Source: Epiperipatus broadwayi (taxonomy: Eukaryota; Onychophora; Udeonychophora; Euonychophora; Peripatidae). From it: a stretch of DNA of 64,000 nt. Below the pieces are notes generated by a model. That model did no database searches and was not told the DNA's origin. It saw only the letters and a program-made list of their open reading frames with translations. Location: NCBI GenBank assembly GCA_028023455.1, contig JAQFVV010012394.1, positions 22,772,900 through 22,836,899 of the forward strand, given 5' to 3'. This document shows, piece after piece, positions 49,229-60,760 of the stretch (within the stretch, counting starts at the first letter, position 1; each line of letters starts with the position of its first letter). The position numbers and the translations under genes were made by a program.

Positions 49229-52200
49229 TGGAAAAATAAATTAAAATTACTACATAAATATTTTTGGTGTCATCAAGAGAACACCAAACTAATTAGAGTT
49301 GTTGATGTTTTTCTTCACTAACTTTGCTGTTCTGTCTCTTTTAAGATGATTGAGTGAATGCATGTTAACTGGCCATTTTTTAAGACCACTTGTTTATATT
49401 TCTTGAGGATTTCCTCTTTTGTTTGTGTTTTATATATCAAAATAGATAATAAGTTACTGGAATATAAACCTTTTACTATTAATACTATTGTATATTTGTG
49501 AATGTGCATTCATGCATACCTCATGTTAATTCAACAAAATATCAGAATATCAAAATCAGTGATACACTTTTTTATTATTGCTAATTTGTTTTTCCCTTTC
49601 TAAACATAATTATATATGTATTGATTTGTCAATTTGTTTGTTTGGCTAATCCAATGAGAATAAATGCCACAACATTTTAAGCTTCATCTTACATGCATAT
49701 TATCTGTCTTAAATAGCTGAAAGATTTTTATTGATATTTAATATATCTTCCTTTTCCAATTTTATTTTAAATACGTTATTATATTATAATCATAATTGTT
49801 AGTATGGCTGGATGAATTACCATACAGTTGCTATACTATAAAATAATTATAATCAGTCTATTCTGTAATATTAAATCTAGCAATTAGAGTGGCATCTCAT
49901 GGCAAAATAAATGCCAGTAACAATTCCAGATTCGTATATCTCATCAATTTGTGGCTGCATCCATTTATAGAAATGAAAGTGATTTTTTTTTAAAATAAAA
50001 AAAAAAAGAATCAAAACATCCCCACAGCTAAGAAAGTATTTTAAAATTATGATTTTCTGAGCAATTATAATTTCATGTATATATAAATAAATTGCTTCTT
50101 GATTTTGTGTTTAACTCTTCTAGTAATCATAGTATAACCTGAGATTTGAACTGGGATAGGGTGATTTTTTTTCATATAGCTTCAGATCTTTGGGAGTAGG
50201 CTACCTTCAGGCAATTTAACTAGCATCCAGTTAATAATCAGGAAATTTACCAAAAATAATCTTTCTCCACTATTTCTCTCTGGGATGACATGGGGAAGAT
50301 CTTTGTCCTACAGTGACTCCTGAAACTTATTATATCAAAAGCATCTTCATTCTAATTTAGCATCTTCCATTGTAAACTTAAATTATTAAATTGCACTACT
50401 CTGATGGCTAATAATAACTCTGGCTTATAATAGATGACACTAGAATTAGGAAAAATACTAGTTATATATATAAAGAAGGAAAGATAAATTTCCATGTCTT
50501 GGTTTTTTTTTTTAAAAAAAATTGTAAAACGTTATTTCAAAACTTAAAAAAAAAAAAGTGCTTATACAAATTTGTGCTGAAATATTTTTAAAATATAATA
50601 TTTCAACACTTTGATTTTTATTGGCTACTGACAAATAGTATTACATACTTTATCATGTGTGCAAGATAAAATTTAAAAAAAAAACCTTCACTTGGAATGA
50701 AATCGTTTGATTACATATAATCAGATTATTTTTTAAGGAAGTGATGATATGGTGATTTATTACAGGAATTTGAGTTTAGCTAATAAAGATATTCAATTTC
50801 TTTTACAATTTATTTAAATTTTTGAAGTTTTTTGTTTGTTTTATTTTGTGATTTCTATTAAACTAAAAATATATATTTACTTTTCTGGTTAAATATTAAC
50901 TGCAGAGCAGATTATTTAAGTTCTAAATGTATAGTTTGGTATCAGTGAGATTTTACTTCATATGTAGAATTCATTTGACTATGATTTATTGATATCTTAT
51001 GTATATCAAGGGTCATCTTCAATTTTTATTCTTTACAGTACTATATGCATTTTTGTTTTAATCTAATGTAATAATAATGGAATGATTTATTGCTCAGGAA
51101 TTAATAAGAAATCTGGATATCAAATGATAGAACTGGGCTGCAATCTGTGGACCTTGAATTCCAGTCTGCCATTCCACCAGTGTACCAGACCGTGCAGTAC
51201 TTTTAATTCACTACTAATTAAGCAGTAAATATTTAAATTGACTGAAGTATATATATTATTTTAGTTTGAAATAAATTATATCCACATATTTATTGAATTA
51301 AAAAGTATAGTCAATAGTTATAAGGTTTGATTTATTGATAAGTGTCTCTTTTTTAATCACAAGAATTAATCTTTATATATATTATGATTTGCAGTTTTGT
51401 CCCTCCTATTTTTTTATGAATTAAAAACTTAAAAGAGAAATAAAATTGCAAAACACTCTTTAAAATAAGATTTAATTTTGAAATGAACTTTTTTTAAAAC
51501 CTATTGTTCACATAAAAATAATCACAAAAAATTGAAATTGGAAAACAAAAAGCATTTAATTTCTAATACAAAATAAATATTGCCAACAAGTCTTCAAATT
51601 ATATACTGTATATATATGTTTTAATATCCAAATCTTAGAATTCATGTTTATGATTCTTCTAAATAAATAAATATGTTGTCTTTAATATTAGCCAAAAGCA
51701 TTTTCGTTCTGTATAATCTCTTAATTATGCTTCTACTTTCTTGCAACATATGCCAAAAAAAAACACAACTGTTTTTTTCAACTCTATCCATAAAACATCA
51801 CTCAAATTTACATTATTATTTAGTTGAGATCTTTTGTAAGTAATTGTAAAAATAAAATTTTTCAAAATATTATGCCTTAATACAAAATATGCATATATTT
51901 TTTTAAGATTGTTATATATTATATGATTGAATTTTAAAAGTAATCATCAAAGTGATAGAACATTAAGTCTCATATATAAATTTGAAGTTTTAAAATGTAT
52001 CCCAAGAGACTATAAATAACCTTGAAAACAATCATGGGTGAAATAGAAATATGTGTTGAAAATGATGATATATGGTATAAATTTTGAATCATTAATTCTC
52101 ACTGTTATTCACCCAAAATAAATATCTTTACATGATTTTGATATCGTAATTCTGAATCAGAGCTAATGACCGTTATTCGTTACAGATGCAATGTGGGAAA

Positions 52201-52699
52201 TATTTTGAAGATAATGCATTTTTGAATTTTTAGTTTGTTACATTAACCTCAAATAATCTTATCACTGTAGAACTATGTGTAAGCATTAGTAATGTGAATG
52301 TTAAACGTAAGTTAGGAAAATCATAGAACGCTACATATTGGCTTACGGTTTAAATTGATATATGTATTCTTATGAATTTCATTTGTTCTTTAGTATCTAG
52401 ATTGATTTCCTGTTGTTTTTGCTAATGCCGCTCATATAATAGTTGAAAAAGGACTTAGGTAGATAATAAATATTTATATGTGCAGAAGTATTTCAAAAGG
52501 CAGCTGCAAAAAAAAATTGAAAATATTTAGATTAATAATGAGTTATTGTTAAAGAAAAATTAAAAGATCAAAAGAAATACAGAAAGGAGAAATTGATCAA
52601 TAAAATACAAATAATTGGGGGTTATTGACTAAGATACAACCAAATTGACAGAAGTGGAGTTACTATCCATTGGCCTTGCATTTCTTACCTCTTCATTAA
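49229..52699. other. AT-rich non-coding stretch
   Basis: No gene was seen apart from the SINE-2 copy at 51127-51202. A poly-T/poly-A palindrome lies near 50502-50523. Confidence 0.4.
51127..51202 (-). repeat. tRNA-like SINE-2 copy
   Basis: On the minus strand: CGGTCTGGTACACTGGTGGA, GGCAGACTGGAATTCAAGG, then GATTGCAGCCCAGTT. The 58672-58745 copy aligns end to end by eye. A-box-like and B-box-like blocks are about 35 bases apart. Confidence 0.6.
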
Positions 52700-52886
52700 A
52701 TAATGTAGGCCAACAGGTCAATGATCTTAAGAGATAAATATATAAGAAATAGAGGGGGAAAGGTGAAGAAATTAGAAAAAGTGATCTGGAATTAACACTC
52801 ACGATACGGAGAAGAGAGGCTAGATATCAGAGATGGGTTGAAGTTGGGGAAACCCTCTTACAATGGATTGATAATAGTTGAAAATG
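52700..52886 (+). pseudogene. LINE-A 3' end fragment
   Basis: The plus strand gives EEIRKSDLELT, then RRREARYQRWVEVGETLLQW and IDNS with a stop, matching RREAKDRKRW...LQWIDNG of the 24-kb copy. The TGATAATAGTTGAAAATGA tail follows. It is severely 5'-truncated. Confidence 0.8.
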
Positions 52887-53548
52887 ATGATTTATCAAGA
52901 TATTGTCAGACATTTGAACATACTGTACTAAGTCTACAATTGAGATATGCTCAACTGAAAGCTAAGGCTATATTTAAATATGTAAAGATTTTTTTTTTAA
53001 AGTAATGCAAAAGTGATTGCTAAAGATTAATCCACAAGAAAATAAATTTTTAATTTTGATGAGTCAGGAATTGCCGTTAAATTTTTCACAAAAATAAGTT
53101 TCCTATTTTAAATTCTTATAACTTTTCTTGGCTATATAGACAGTAATAATAATAAAGGCAGTTTATGAAAATGAAAATATTGTTTAATTTTATTTACTTG
53201 TTAATTTAATTAAAATCTAATTTTAAAAAAAATGTCCTCGTTTAAAAGTTCTCTTCTTTCTTTTTACACAATTGCAAAAGAAAGAAAAAACCTTAGACTT
53301 TTGTTGACTTTTTTTTTTTTAAATTAAAGTGTGGGGAGATGGTAAATGTAATTGTGGGGTTTTTATTTATGCAACATTTTCATTATTTTTAATACTATTA
53401 TGTTAAACATTCCTTATTGTCATTTGTGTTTTTAAATAAATATATTTTCAATATAATATTAATATTATGTTGCTTAAGTATGCTGTATTTTGTCACAAAG
53501 GCAACTGGCATTTTGTTGATAAGCTTTGATTACATTACAGTATGTATT
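52887..53548. other. AT-rich non-coding stretch
   Basis: Nothing was recognised between the LINE-A fragment and the hAT element. Confidence 0.4.
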
Positions 53549-53556
53549 GTTTATTG

Positions 53557-53570
53557 CAGGGGTCCCCAAC
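53557..53570 (+). repeat. hAT terminal inverted repeat, 3' side
   Basis: CAGGGGTCCCCAAC, exactly complementary to 55920-55933. Confidence 0.95.
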
Positions 53571-53767
53571 CTTTTTGCACTTAAGAGCACATTCCATAAT
53601 ACTGGCCAGGTGGTGGGCACCATTTATTTTTTCAATGTAAATTTATAGTTGGACATTGTTAACTATACACATAATGTACAAAAAAATATTTATTTCAAAA
53701 ATAAAATTTTAATATATAATTAATGTTCATATTTTTATGTAAATTACTAAATTATGTATATTACAAG

Positions 53768-55570
53768 TCAATGCGATTTTTGGCACTGCACTTCGTTGGC
53801 AATGGCTTCATAATTGGAGGAATATGATGATGTTCTTGCTCGTAAGCAATCATCAAGATGTTCGTCACTCAGTCGAGATCTATATTTTGATTTTATGATA
53901 TTCATGGTTGGAAACAATAATTCACACAAGTATGTGGAACCAGAAGATTTTATTTTGTATGATGCTCTTTTCAAGAATGGAAATTTATTTCTGTCAACTA
54001 TATTCCAGATGTTTTCATCTGATACATTGGATTTTAGTACAATGTCATTCTGAAGATCCAAAATTTCTAACTCCAGTTTTTCTGTCCTAACTTACAAGTT
54101 CTGCAATTTGTGCAGCTATTTCGGTTACATTTACTTGGCAAGTAAAAGGATTGACAAAAAAGGTGACCATTGGCTCAATGATATTAAACTGTTGAAATCG
54201 TTTTTCAAACTGGTTTTGAAGTAATTGAAGACTGACAACAAATGATGAAAAGTCAATTTCAGCATTGCCTATCATTTTTCCCATATTTGGAAAATGTACA
54301 AATTTCTTCATTTGCAGGTGTGATATCCACAAAACCAGTTTGGTTTTAAATGACTTTACACATCCTATCATTGTACATATATGTAAGTTTTTTCCCTGCA
54401 GCTGTAAGTTTGAATGATTCAATTTTTCCATTATATCTGTGATGAAACCCAAATCCACAAACCAGGAAGAGTTTGTTAATTCAACAAAATTTTGATTTTT
54501 AGAATTAAGATAATTTTTTATTTTTTCAATTAAATTGATAAATCTTGAAAGAGTTTTGCCCTTACTAAGCCAACGTGCTTCATTATGAAGTACAAGATCT
54601 GGTTCTTCAGAATTTTCCAATAGGTCTTTAAAAAGGCGGTGTTGTAAAGGAGCTGCTCGTATAAGGTTCACTATTATAGTAACTACTTTTATGACGTGTC
54701 CAAAGGGGAGTATCTTACCACACAAAACTTCCTGGTGGATAATGCAATGGTAAGACATAAAGTTAGGAAATGATTTATCTTTCTTGCAGTGGGCAATAAA
54801 TCCATTGATGTTACCAACCATTGCTGGTGCTCCATCAGTGGTTATCGCCGACAGTTTGTGCAAAGGCATATCTATAGATTTTGCATATGTTAAGAATATG
54901 TTGGAAATATCCTCACCTGTTCTTTCATTGATAATATTTTTAGTAATTCTTTTACACTAAAATCACTAAATATCATTCTCACCATAACTGCTAACTGTGC
55001 TGTGTCTGTTATGTCTGTAGACTCTTCAAATTGTTGCGAGAATCATTCACATATCTCCAAATCACTCTTTAATTGAGTTTGCAAGTTTTTTGAAATGTTG
55101 TGTATTCTTCTTGTGACGGTATTATCAGACAACTGTAAGCCTTGTATTGCTGACATAATCTCACGTTTGTTGGAAAATCCCTCAAATAAGCAATCGGCAA
55201 CAGTCAGAAATGCTTCTTTTAACAATTCCCCATCCTGGAAAGGCTTTTTTTTTTTTTGCGAACATGTGAGAAATTTTCAAAGGAACGATAGTGTCATTTT
55301 TAGATTTTACCACAGGCCTACTGAAAACTGATTGTTGGGCAGACAGGTTCGATTTTAGTTGAGATATTTTTTCTTTTTTAATTCAATTTAAGTGGATAGC
55401 TGACATTAAAAGTGGAATGTGTTGTCTGGAAGTGACATTCAATATTATGTTTTTTCGCTACTGCCGCACAACAAACAAACACATTTATCTTTAATATTGA
55501 TGAAATAATGTGATTCTTCCCAGTCAGAGTTAAAATTATAGGTTCTTTGATTTTATTCATTTTGGGGTTA
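53768..55570 (-). pseudogene. hAT transposase, BED-finger type, broken
   Basis: Cut-and-paste transposase remnant read from 55570 down. An N-terminal BED-like zinc finger region at about 55378-55480 has C-C and H-F-Q-T-T-H. At 55225-55043 comes the SNTITRR-like block, here DNTVTRRIHNISKNLQTQL. The catalytic core follows at 54869-54087, with TTDGAPAMVG and later HNEARWLSKGKTLSRF. The C-terminal dimerisation segment at 54061-53768 has TMNIIKSKYRSRLSDEHL ending C-Q-K-S-H. This layout matches the ZBED/GTF2IRD2-like hAT transposases found in many animals. Defects: an in-frame stop just after 55043, frame breaks between 54870 and 55040, between 54061 and 54087, and upstream of 55225. The protein cannot be made intact. 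Confidence 0.9.
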
Positions 55571-55919
55571 GAATTTGATCTTTGAAAAATAAAAAATAAT
55601 TCACTTTATTCTGAATCCGACTCCGTTTAGTATTTCTCAAAATGGCAAACTTGTATGCGCAGATACAATTTATAAACATGCGCAAACCACATAGATATTG
55701 GTGTCTGTTAACTATTTATTCTGTGCTAGTGCAGTGTGCAGAGAAAGACTACACTTGGCGGACTGAGAGAGAGACACTTTTATGCAGTAAAAATATAGTT
55801 TTCCCTATAATTTGGTTACAATATAATACAATAATTTATAAATAATTTTTTATCTTGTTTGGATAGCGGCGGGCACACATAAAATAGTCCGCGGGTGCCA
55901 TGGTGCCCGCAGGCATACA

Positions 55920-55933
55920 GTTGGGGACCCCTG
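55920..55933 (-). repeat. hAT terminal inverted repeat, 5' side
   Basis: GTTGGGGACCCCTG on the plus strand, the complement of the other end. Confidence 0.95.
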
Positions 55934-56169
55934 GTTTATTGAATTGTAGTTGCATGTAATACTTTTCAACATGTGCAAATATATAACTTTTTTTGTGTAT
56001 TGTATACACATATAAATTAAGACTATAAATCAAAATTTAAAAAAAAAATTTTTAGCATAGAGAGAGCACATTCACTGAAAAATAAAAAAACTTACTGTAC
56101 TCTTATCTTTATTTTTTTAAATCAAATTAGTAGCAAAATGTCAGGCTTTCATCGCAAATAATCGTTTTC

Positions 56170-56770
56170 AGTGCCAATTTAGTTTGTGCTCACAGCCATT
56201 TTATCTGAAGACCAGCCAAAGCCAACTCTATCACATACAACTGATACATGATATAAATATTGAATAAAAGCACTTAAAATTCATATTTTAGAAATTATAA
56301 ACTAGTAAAAATATTATGCTTTATTTCATATGGGAATATCATATAATATTTTAATATTTTGAAATTATAAGCTTGATTTGATCAGACTTTTGCAACTTTT
56401 GACTGATACTTTGTATCAGCCAAACCATCCTTCCTCCTCCCCGAAAATTATAGCACTTAGCATCATCGTATTTCAAATATTTTATGAAGGTAAATTTAAA
56501 AAAAAAAAAACCTTAATAAAATAAAGCATATTATTTTTACTAGTTTATAATTTCTAAAATATGAATTTAAAGTACTTTTATTCAATACTTATGTCATTTA
56601 TCAGTTGGATGTGTCAGCAATGAGTTTTTTATATATATGTCAATGTGTTGACTGGGAAGTGAACCCAGACCAGTTGCTTGGAAGGCAGCTATGCTAACCA
56701 CTAGGCCACCAACGCTTGATGGGTTTTTAGATTTCAAAATGGCCATGAGCGCAAACTAAATCATGACTCT
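56170..56770. repeat. ~600-bp foldback with a SINE in one arm
   Basis: Outer parts: left TTAGTTTGTGCTCACAGCCA pairs with right TGGCCATGAGCGCAAACTAA. Inner parts: left TTGAATAAAAGCACTTAAAA and TTTTAGAAATTATAAACTAG pair with their complements at about 56520-56585. The arms are colinear except that the right arm contains the tRNA-Gly SINE (56630-56720) where the left has about 30 unrelated bases. The centre, 56345-56510, is AT-rich. Confidence 0.75.
56644..56715 (-). mobile_element. tRNA-Gly(TCC)-derived SINE head
   Basis: On the minus strand 72 bases read as tRNA-Gly: GCGTTGGTGGCCTAGTGGTT at the 5' side, CTTCCAA anticodon loop, then GGGTTCACTTCCC as B box and T arm. The acceptor stem is better kept than in the 48727 copy. 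The tail CATTGACATATATATAAAAA is shared with that copy, so it is a SINE, not a functional gene; the B box has CACTT where a functional tRNA has CGATT or CGAAT. Confidence 0.8.
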
Positions 56771-58014
56771 TTTTTCTTCAATAACTTGTTATCAGCAATC
56801 TGGCTTTTCTAATTGTTTTTATGTTATATTGACATTGGAATCTATAATAACACTTTTTGCCATTAGTTACTTCAGATTTTCAGTTAAACTCTTCAAACTT
56901 TTAAATTTTGTGTTTCAATGCAAGAATATTTTAAAAGATTATTTTTTTCTTTTGCAGTTACTAAATTAATAAGTTATTTTATCGCTTAAGAAAAGAACTT
57001 TGGAAATTTTTTTAAATTTTGTAAAACTTTTACATTTAGAAATATTAACATGAAATACTTTACCATATAAAATCTCACTAAAGGTAACAAACTGAAGAAA
57101 AAATGTATATAATTTCAATGAAACATTGAGGTGTTAGTAATGAATGTGATAATTTATGGTGCTTCAAAATAGAAAAATGGTTGCTGCCATATAAAATTTA
57201 TTAAAATTACAAATTTTAATGTTTTTATTTTTTGTTTGTTTACTTTTTTTTTTTTTTTTTGGATAGCTTATAATAGTAGTATATACTGATTCAGAACTTT
57301 ATCACAGTTTCACTGTATATCAGTATTTAAATGTAAATACTTTGGTTTCACTATGATATAATCTTTAATGAACATTATTAATTTTATTCCTTAGGAATTT
57401 GGACTATTATAATGAATGAAGATTTTTTGCTTTTGTATATAATGACAGTCGTACTGGTAAGAATGCAATTTAATTACAAATAAATGCACCCCCAATACAG
57501 AAAATAGAAAACTAAATATAGTAAATTGGCAGAAGGTTGTAGTGTTCTTTAAATATTAAGTAAACTGATTGCGCAATAATAAATGTAAAAAAAAGGCAAT
57601 TGGAATAATGATTTAATAGTTGCAAGAGCAGTACTCTTTAATAATGAAAAGACATTCAGGGAACTGTTGAAGTTAGATATTTAATAGAGGCTTTTTAAAT
57701 GCTGTGCTTTGGGTGTAGCTTTCTGTAAAGCACAAGACTGAATAGTAAAAAAAAAAAAAAAAATGGAAATGTTGGTCATTTGAGAGGATAAAATGATTAC
57801 TAGAAAAAACATGAAAGTAAAAGTTTTGAAGGAGAGTAGGAGAAAAAAACTACTCTGGAAATTGTAATAGGAATTATGAACTATAGAGAACATTGGTGAG
57901 TGAAAAGTGTTAGGAGAGCATGGGTCAGGGAGAATAGTAGATATTTGTTTGAATTGTTGCATGATATTAGATAAATAATTGAATGATACCTGTGGGCTAT
58001 GAATTATGCTTGAT
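56771..58014. other. AT-rich non-coding stretch
   Basis: No gene was recognised; it includes a poly-T run at about 57246-57260 and a poly-A run at 57747-57763. Confidence 0.4.
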
Positions 58015-58293
58015 GATGCAAAAGTTAAAACTTTCTGCAAATGGCTGTAAGTTTTCGGTTATTAAATTTGAACATTGATTATCTAGAAATCTAAAGAAAG
58101 TACTGGCAGATCCAAAATTGTATTAATGGCAATAGAACCTTACAAATGGTTAAATGATGCAAAAGTTAAAACTTTATACAAATGGCTGTATTTTCGGTTA
58201 TTAAATTTGAACATTGAATACCCAGAAATCTAAAGAAAGTACTGGCGGATCCAAAATTGGATTAATGGCAATAGAACCTTATAAATGGTTAAA
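58015..58293. repeat. 140-bp tandem duplication
   Basis: Units 58015-58154 and 58155-58293 both start GATGCAAAAGTTAAAACTTT and end AATAGAACCTTAYAAATGGT. About ten differences are visible, including TCTGC versus TATAC and a 2-bp deletion. It is older than the 75-bp duplication at 9981. Confidence 0.9.
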
Positions 58294-58671
58294 ATATCAC
58301 ATTTTAAAATTAAAATGATTTAAAAACACAGAATTATAGGAAGACTGGAAGCTATATTTGATATTGTTAATGAAATGTATTAGCTTTTGTTTTATAAAAA
58401 ATACTTGATATCTTTGCATTGGGATTTTAGTAAAGACAATGTTAAGTTCTGCAATAAAGATAAACTCAATTTTTTAATCAAATTAGGTCGCAAAATTGAA
58501 ATAACTAAATTGAAATCAACTCGTTTTGTACATATTTTAAAGCAATTTCTTTCAATGGAGAATACTCCAGTGTTGGGAAGTAAAAAAAACATAGTTACCA
58601 ATAAGATCACAAATAGCAGACAATATTCTGGAAGAATATCTGCTTTTAAGAAGTTTGATCACTATAAATAA

Positions 58672-58745
58672 CAACTGGATTGCAGTCCAGGGACCTTGAA
58701 TTCTAGAATCTACCACTACCAGTGAACTAAGCCATGCATTATATA
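58672..58745 (-). repeat. tRNA-like SINE-2 copy
   Basis: On the minus strand: GGCTTAGTTCACTGGTAGTG, then GATTCTAGAATTCAAGGTCC and GGACTGCAATCCAGTT. It has clear block identity with 51127-51202. Confidence 0.6.
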
Positions 58746-59405
58746 AGAAGTAGACCACTTGCTTAGCTTCAGTCCATCAAGTTATACAACCTAACAAATT
58801 AGAGCATCACCAAAGTTTATATCCTGGAAATGACAATAAGAAGCCGATCTACCTATCTTAAGGTTTCAGGGCTAATATATTCTATTCATACTTTACTTTA
58901 TATATCCATAGAAAGAAAAGATGAAATAATATACTGTTCCAAATATATTGTGAATATAGTTATATAAAATGAGAAAATATATCCATTCCACATGAATTAT
59001 TTTACATTACTTTTTTAAAAAAAAAAAAAAGAAAAGAAAATTTTTTACGATGACTGAAGGTTATTAAAGCATCTGGCAAAAAAAAAAACTTTCAGGCTGA
59101 ACTTTTAAGGATGATTTGCCTGGTGGAAAGCTGAAATTAGAAGATTGTATTTTTTCTTCCCATTTGCTAATTTTTTTATTAATGGTCCTAATTATTTTTT
59201 ACATATTAAATTTTGTTTATAGGTTTTTTTGTACAAAAATTGGGAAATATCTATGATTATTGTCTGGAATGTTGTTTCACTTTTAGAAGTCATAAATTTA
59301 AAAATTATTATCTTTTTCCTAATCATATAATTTTGGATTTCTTTGATATTGGGTTTTTTATTATAGAACATGTAGCTATATGTCTATAAATAAGTAAACA
59401 GCCAC

Positions 59406-60760
59406 TCATAAACAAATATTGCCATTCCACTTTTCAAAAAAGAAAGGAGAAAAAACTCTAGAAATAAGTTTTGCAATGACTTTACAAATCAATCTGTGAA
59501 CCAAGAATACTTTTACATATAGAACATGCTGTATCAATTTTCTATTTTCTTTGCTGTCTTTTAATTTATTTCTAAAATAGTTCAATGCCATGTCTAATCG
59601 TAATTCCAATTTATTTTATTCTTAGCCATGTCTTCCCGCAGGAAATAAGTTTTGTTGTACTTCTTTAGAGTGTTTTTGAGATAATATTTACATTGTACAT
59701 AGGGTTTATCTCTCCCACAAAAACTATGCTCAAGTTTGCCATAAAACATCTTTTTTTCACTTCATTTGTTTTATATGTACAATTCAGCAAAGGTATAAGC
59801 TTACAGTAGTGAACTCAATAGTATCACATCTAGAAACTTGAGAAACATATTAATTGGTTTTATAATTTTACCCTTATATTTTTAAAATTTTACAGAGCTT
59901 TCTTAAATGAAATTTTTCTAATGCCTTTATATTATGCCATTAGGATGTCCAAGCTTTACTTCCATGCAATAAATTAGTTAAAATAACAACTCATATATAT
60001 ATAGCTAACTTGTAGTAATTTTCCATGATGAAATTCTCTTCTTATTTATTAAAAATAACAGCAACATATTGGAGTCTGTTTTTTATCTTAACGTCCAAAT
60101 ATAATTTGCTGCTTATAAAAGATATTTAAATTGATTGTTTTCTCAAGTTGGAACCCAATCCAGCTAAAAATTGCTGAGGATTTTTTTTGTCACCGGGGGG
60201 GGGGGGGGGAGTAACATTAATTAATAAACCAGTCTTTAAATATTGCATTCAGAACACTAAAAACATTCTGCAAATTTTCTTACGAACAGGCAAAAATAGC
60301 TCAGTCAGCAGCATACTCTAAATCCAGAATCCCAAGTAGTTCCTATTTTCATTTTTAATCTATTCAAATTAAAAATAACATTATCAAAACTGTGTGTATC
60401 TTGATCTTCGTTTGATTAAACCACCTAAATTCCAAAAATCGCTGTCTTAAAAATTGAAAACCATGTTGGAGCAAGTACATATCTTTGTTTAACACCATTT
60501 TTTTTTTGTTTCAAATTCTTTAGATTTTTCACCTATTTTCTTGCCTGGCAACAAAAATCATATCTATACTGCTTTTTTGATTCTCTAAAACCACATTGAA
60601 ATTAAACTGGAAGCAACCTTGAAACTGTTTTTACTGAAGTGGGATAATAATGATATTTGAGAATTATTATTATTGCAGTCTTGTCTATTCCATTGATTTT
60701 TAAAAAATGGAGCAATAAAAGCATCGCATGGATCCTGATATTCCTAACAGTGGCAATATA
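59406..60760 (-). pseudogene. LINE-B copy, RT through C-terminus
   Basis: The longest LINE-B remnant, read from 60760 down and through several frame changes. It begins DAFIAPFFKNQWNRQDCNN then SQISLLS (family: K-N-K-G-D-R-x-D-C-N-N-Y-R-G-I-S-L-L-S), QCGFRE, SIDMIFVARQ, and GVKQRYVLAPTWFSIF near 60455-60505. The LL-HGSKAWTS region near 59965 and KALEKFHLRKLCKILKI near 59920 follow. The last frame (59609-59406) has a VLYVKVFLVHRLICKVIAKL stretch that may be the decayed C-terminal zinc-finger segment. These are hallmark segments of a widespread animal non-LTR reverse transcriptase. The protein is thoroughly disrupted, including a 15-G tract at 60195-60209. The N-terminal endonuclease was not found. 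Confidence 0.8.
60195..60209. repeat. G15 tract
   Basis: An uninterrupted run of 15 G after GTCACC, inside the LINE-B remnant. Confidence 0.9.

Larger units (their letters stand above)
53549..55941 (-). mobile_element. hAT DNA transposon with intact ends
   Basis: The element spans 53557-55933 (2,377 bp). Both ends carry the terminal inverted repeat CAGGGGTCCCCAAC, 14 bases with no mismatch, and it is flanked on both sides by GTTTATTG (53549-53556 and 55934-55941), a perfect 8-bp target-site duplication. Eight-base duplications and CAGGGG-type ends are hallmarks of the hAT superfamily. Subterminal sequences differ between the ends; the right one is CpG-rich with repeated GGTGCC/GGCACC words. 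The transposase lies on the minus strand and is broken. Perfect ends and duplication suggest insertion while the family was still mobile. Confidence 0.95.

Noticed and set aside
57681-58040. 119-codon minus-strand open frame
   Set aside because: Low-complexity Ser/Phe-rich product from pyrimidine-rich strand composition, with no motif and partly inside a tandem duplication.
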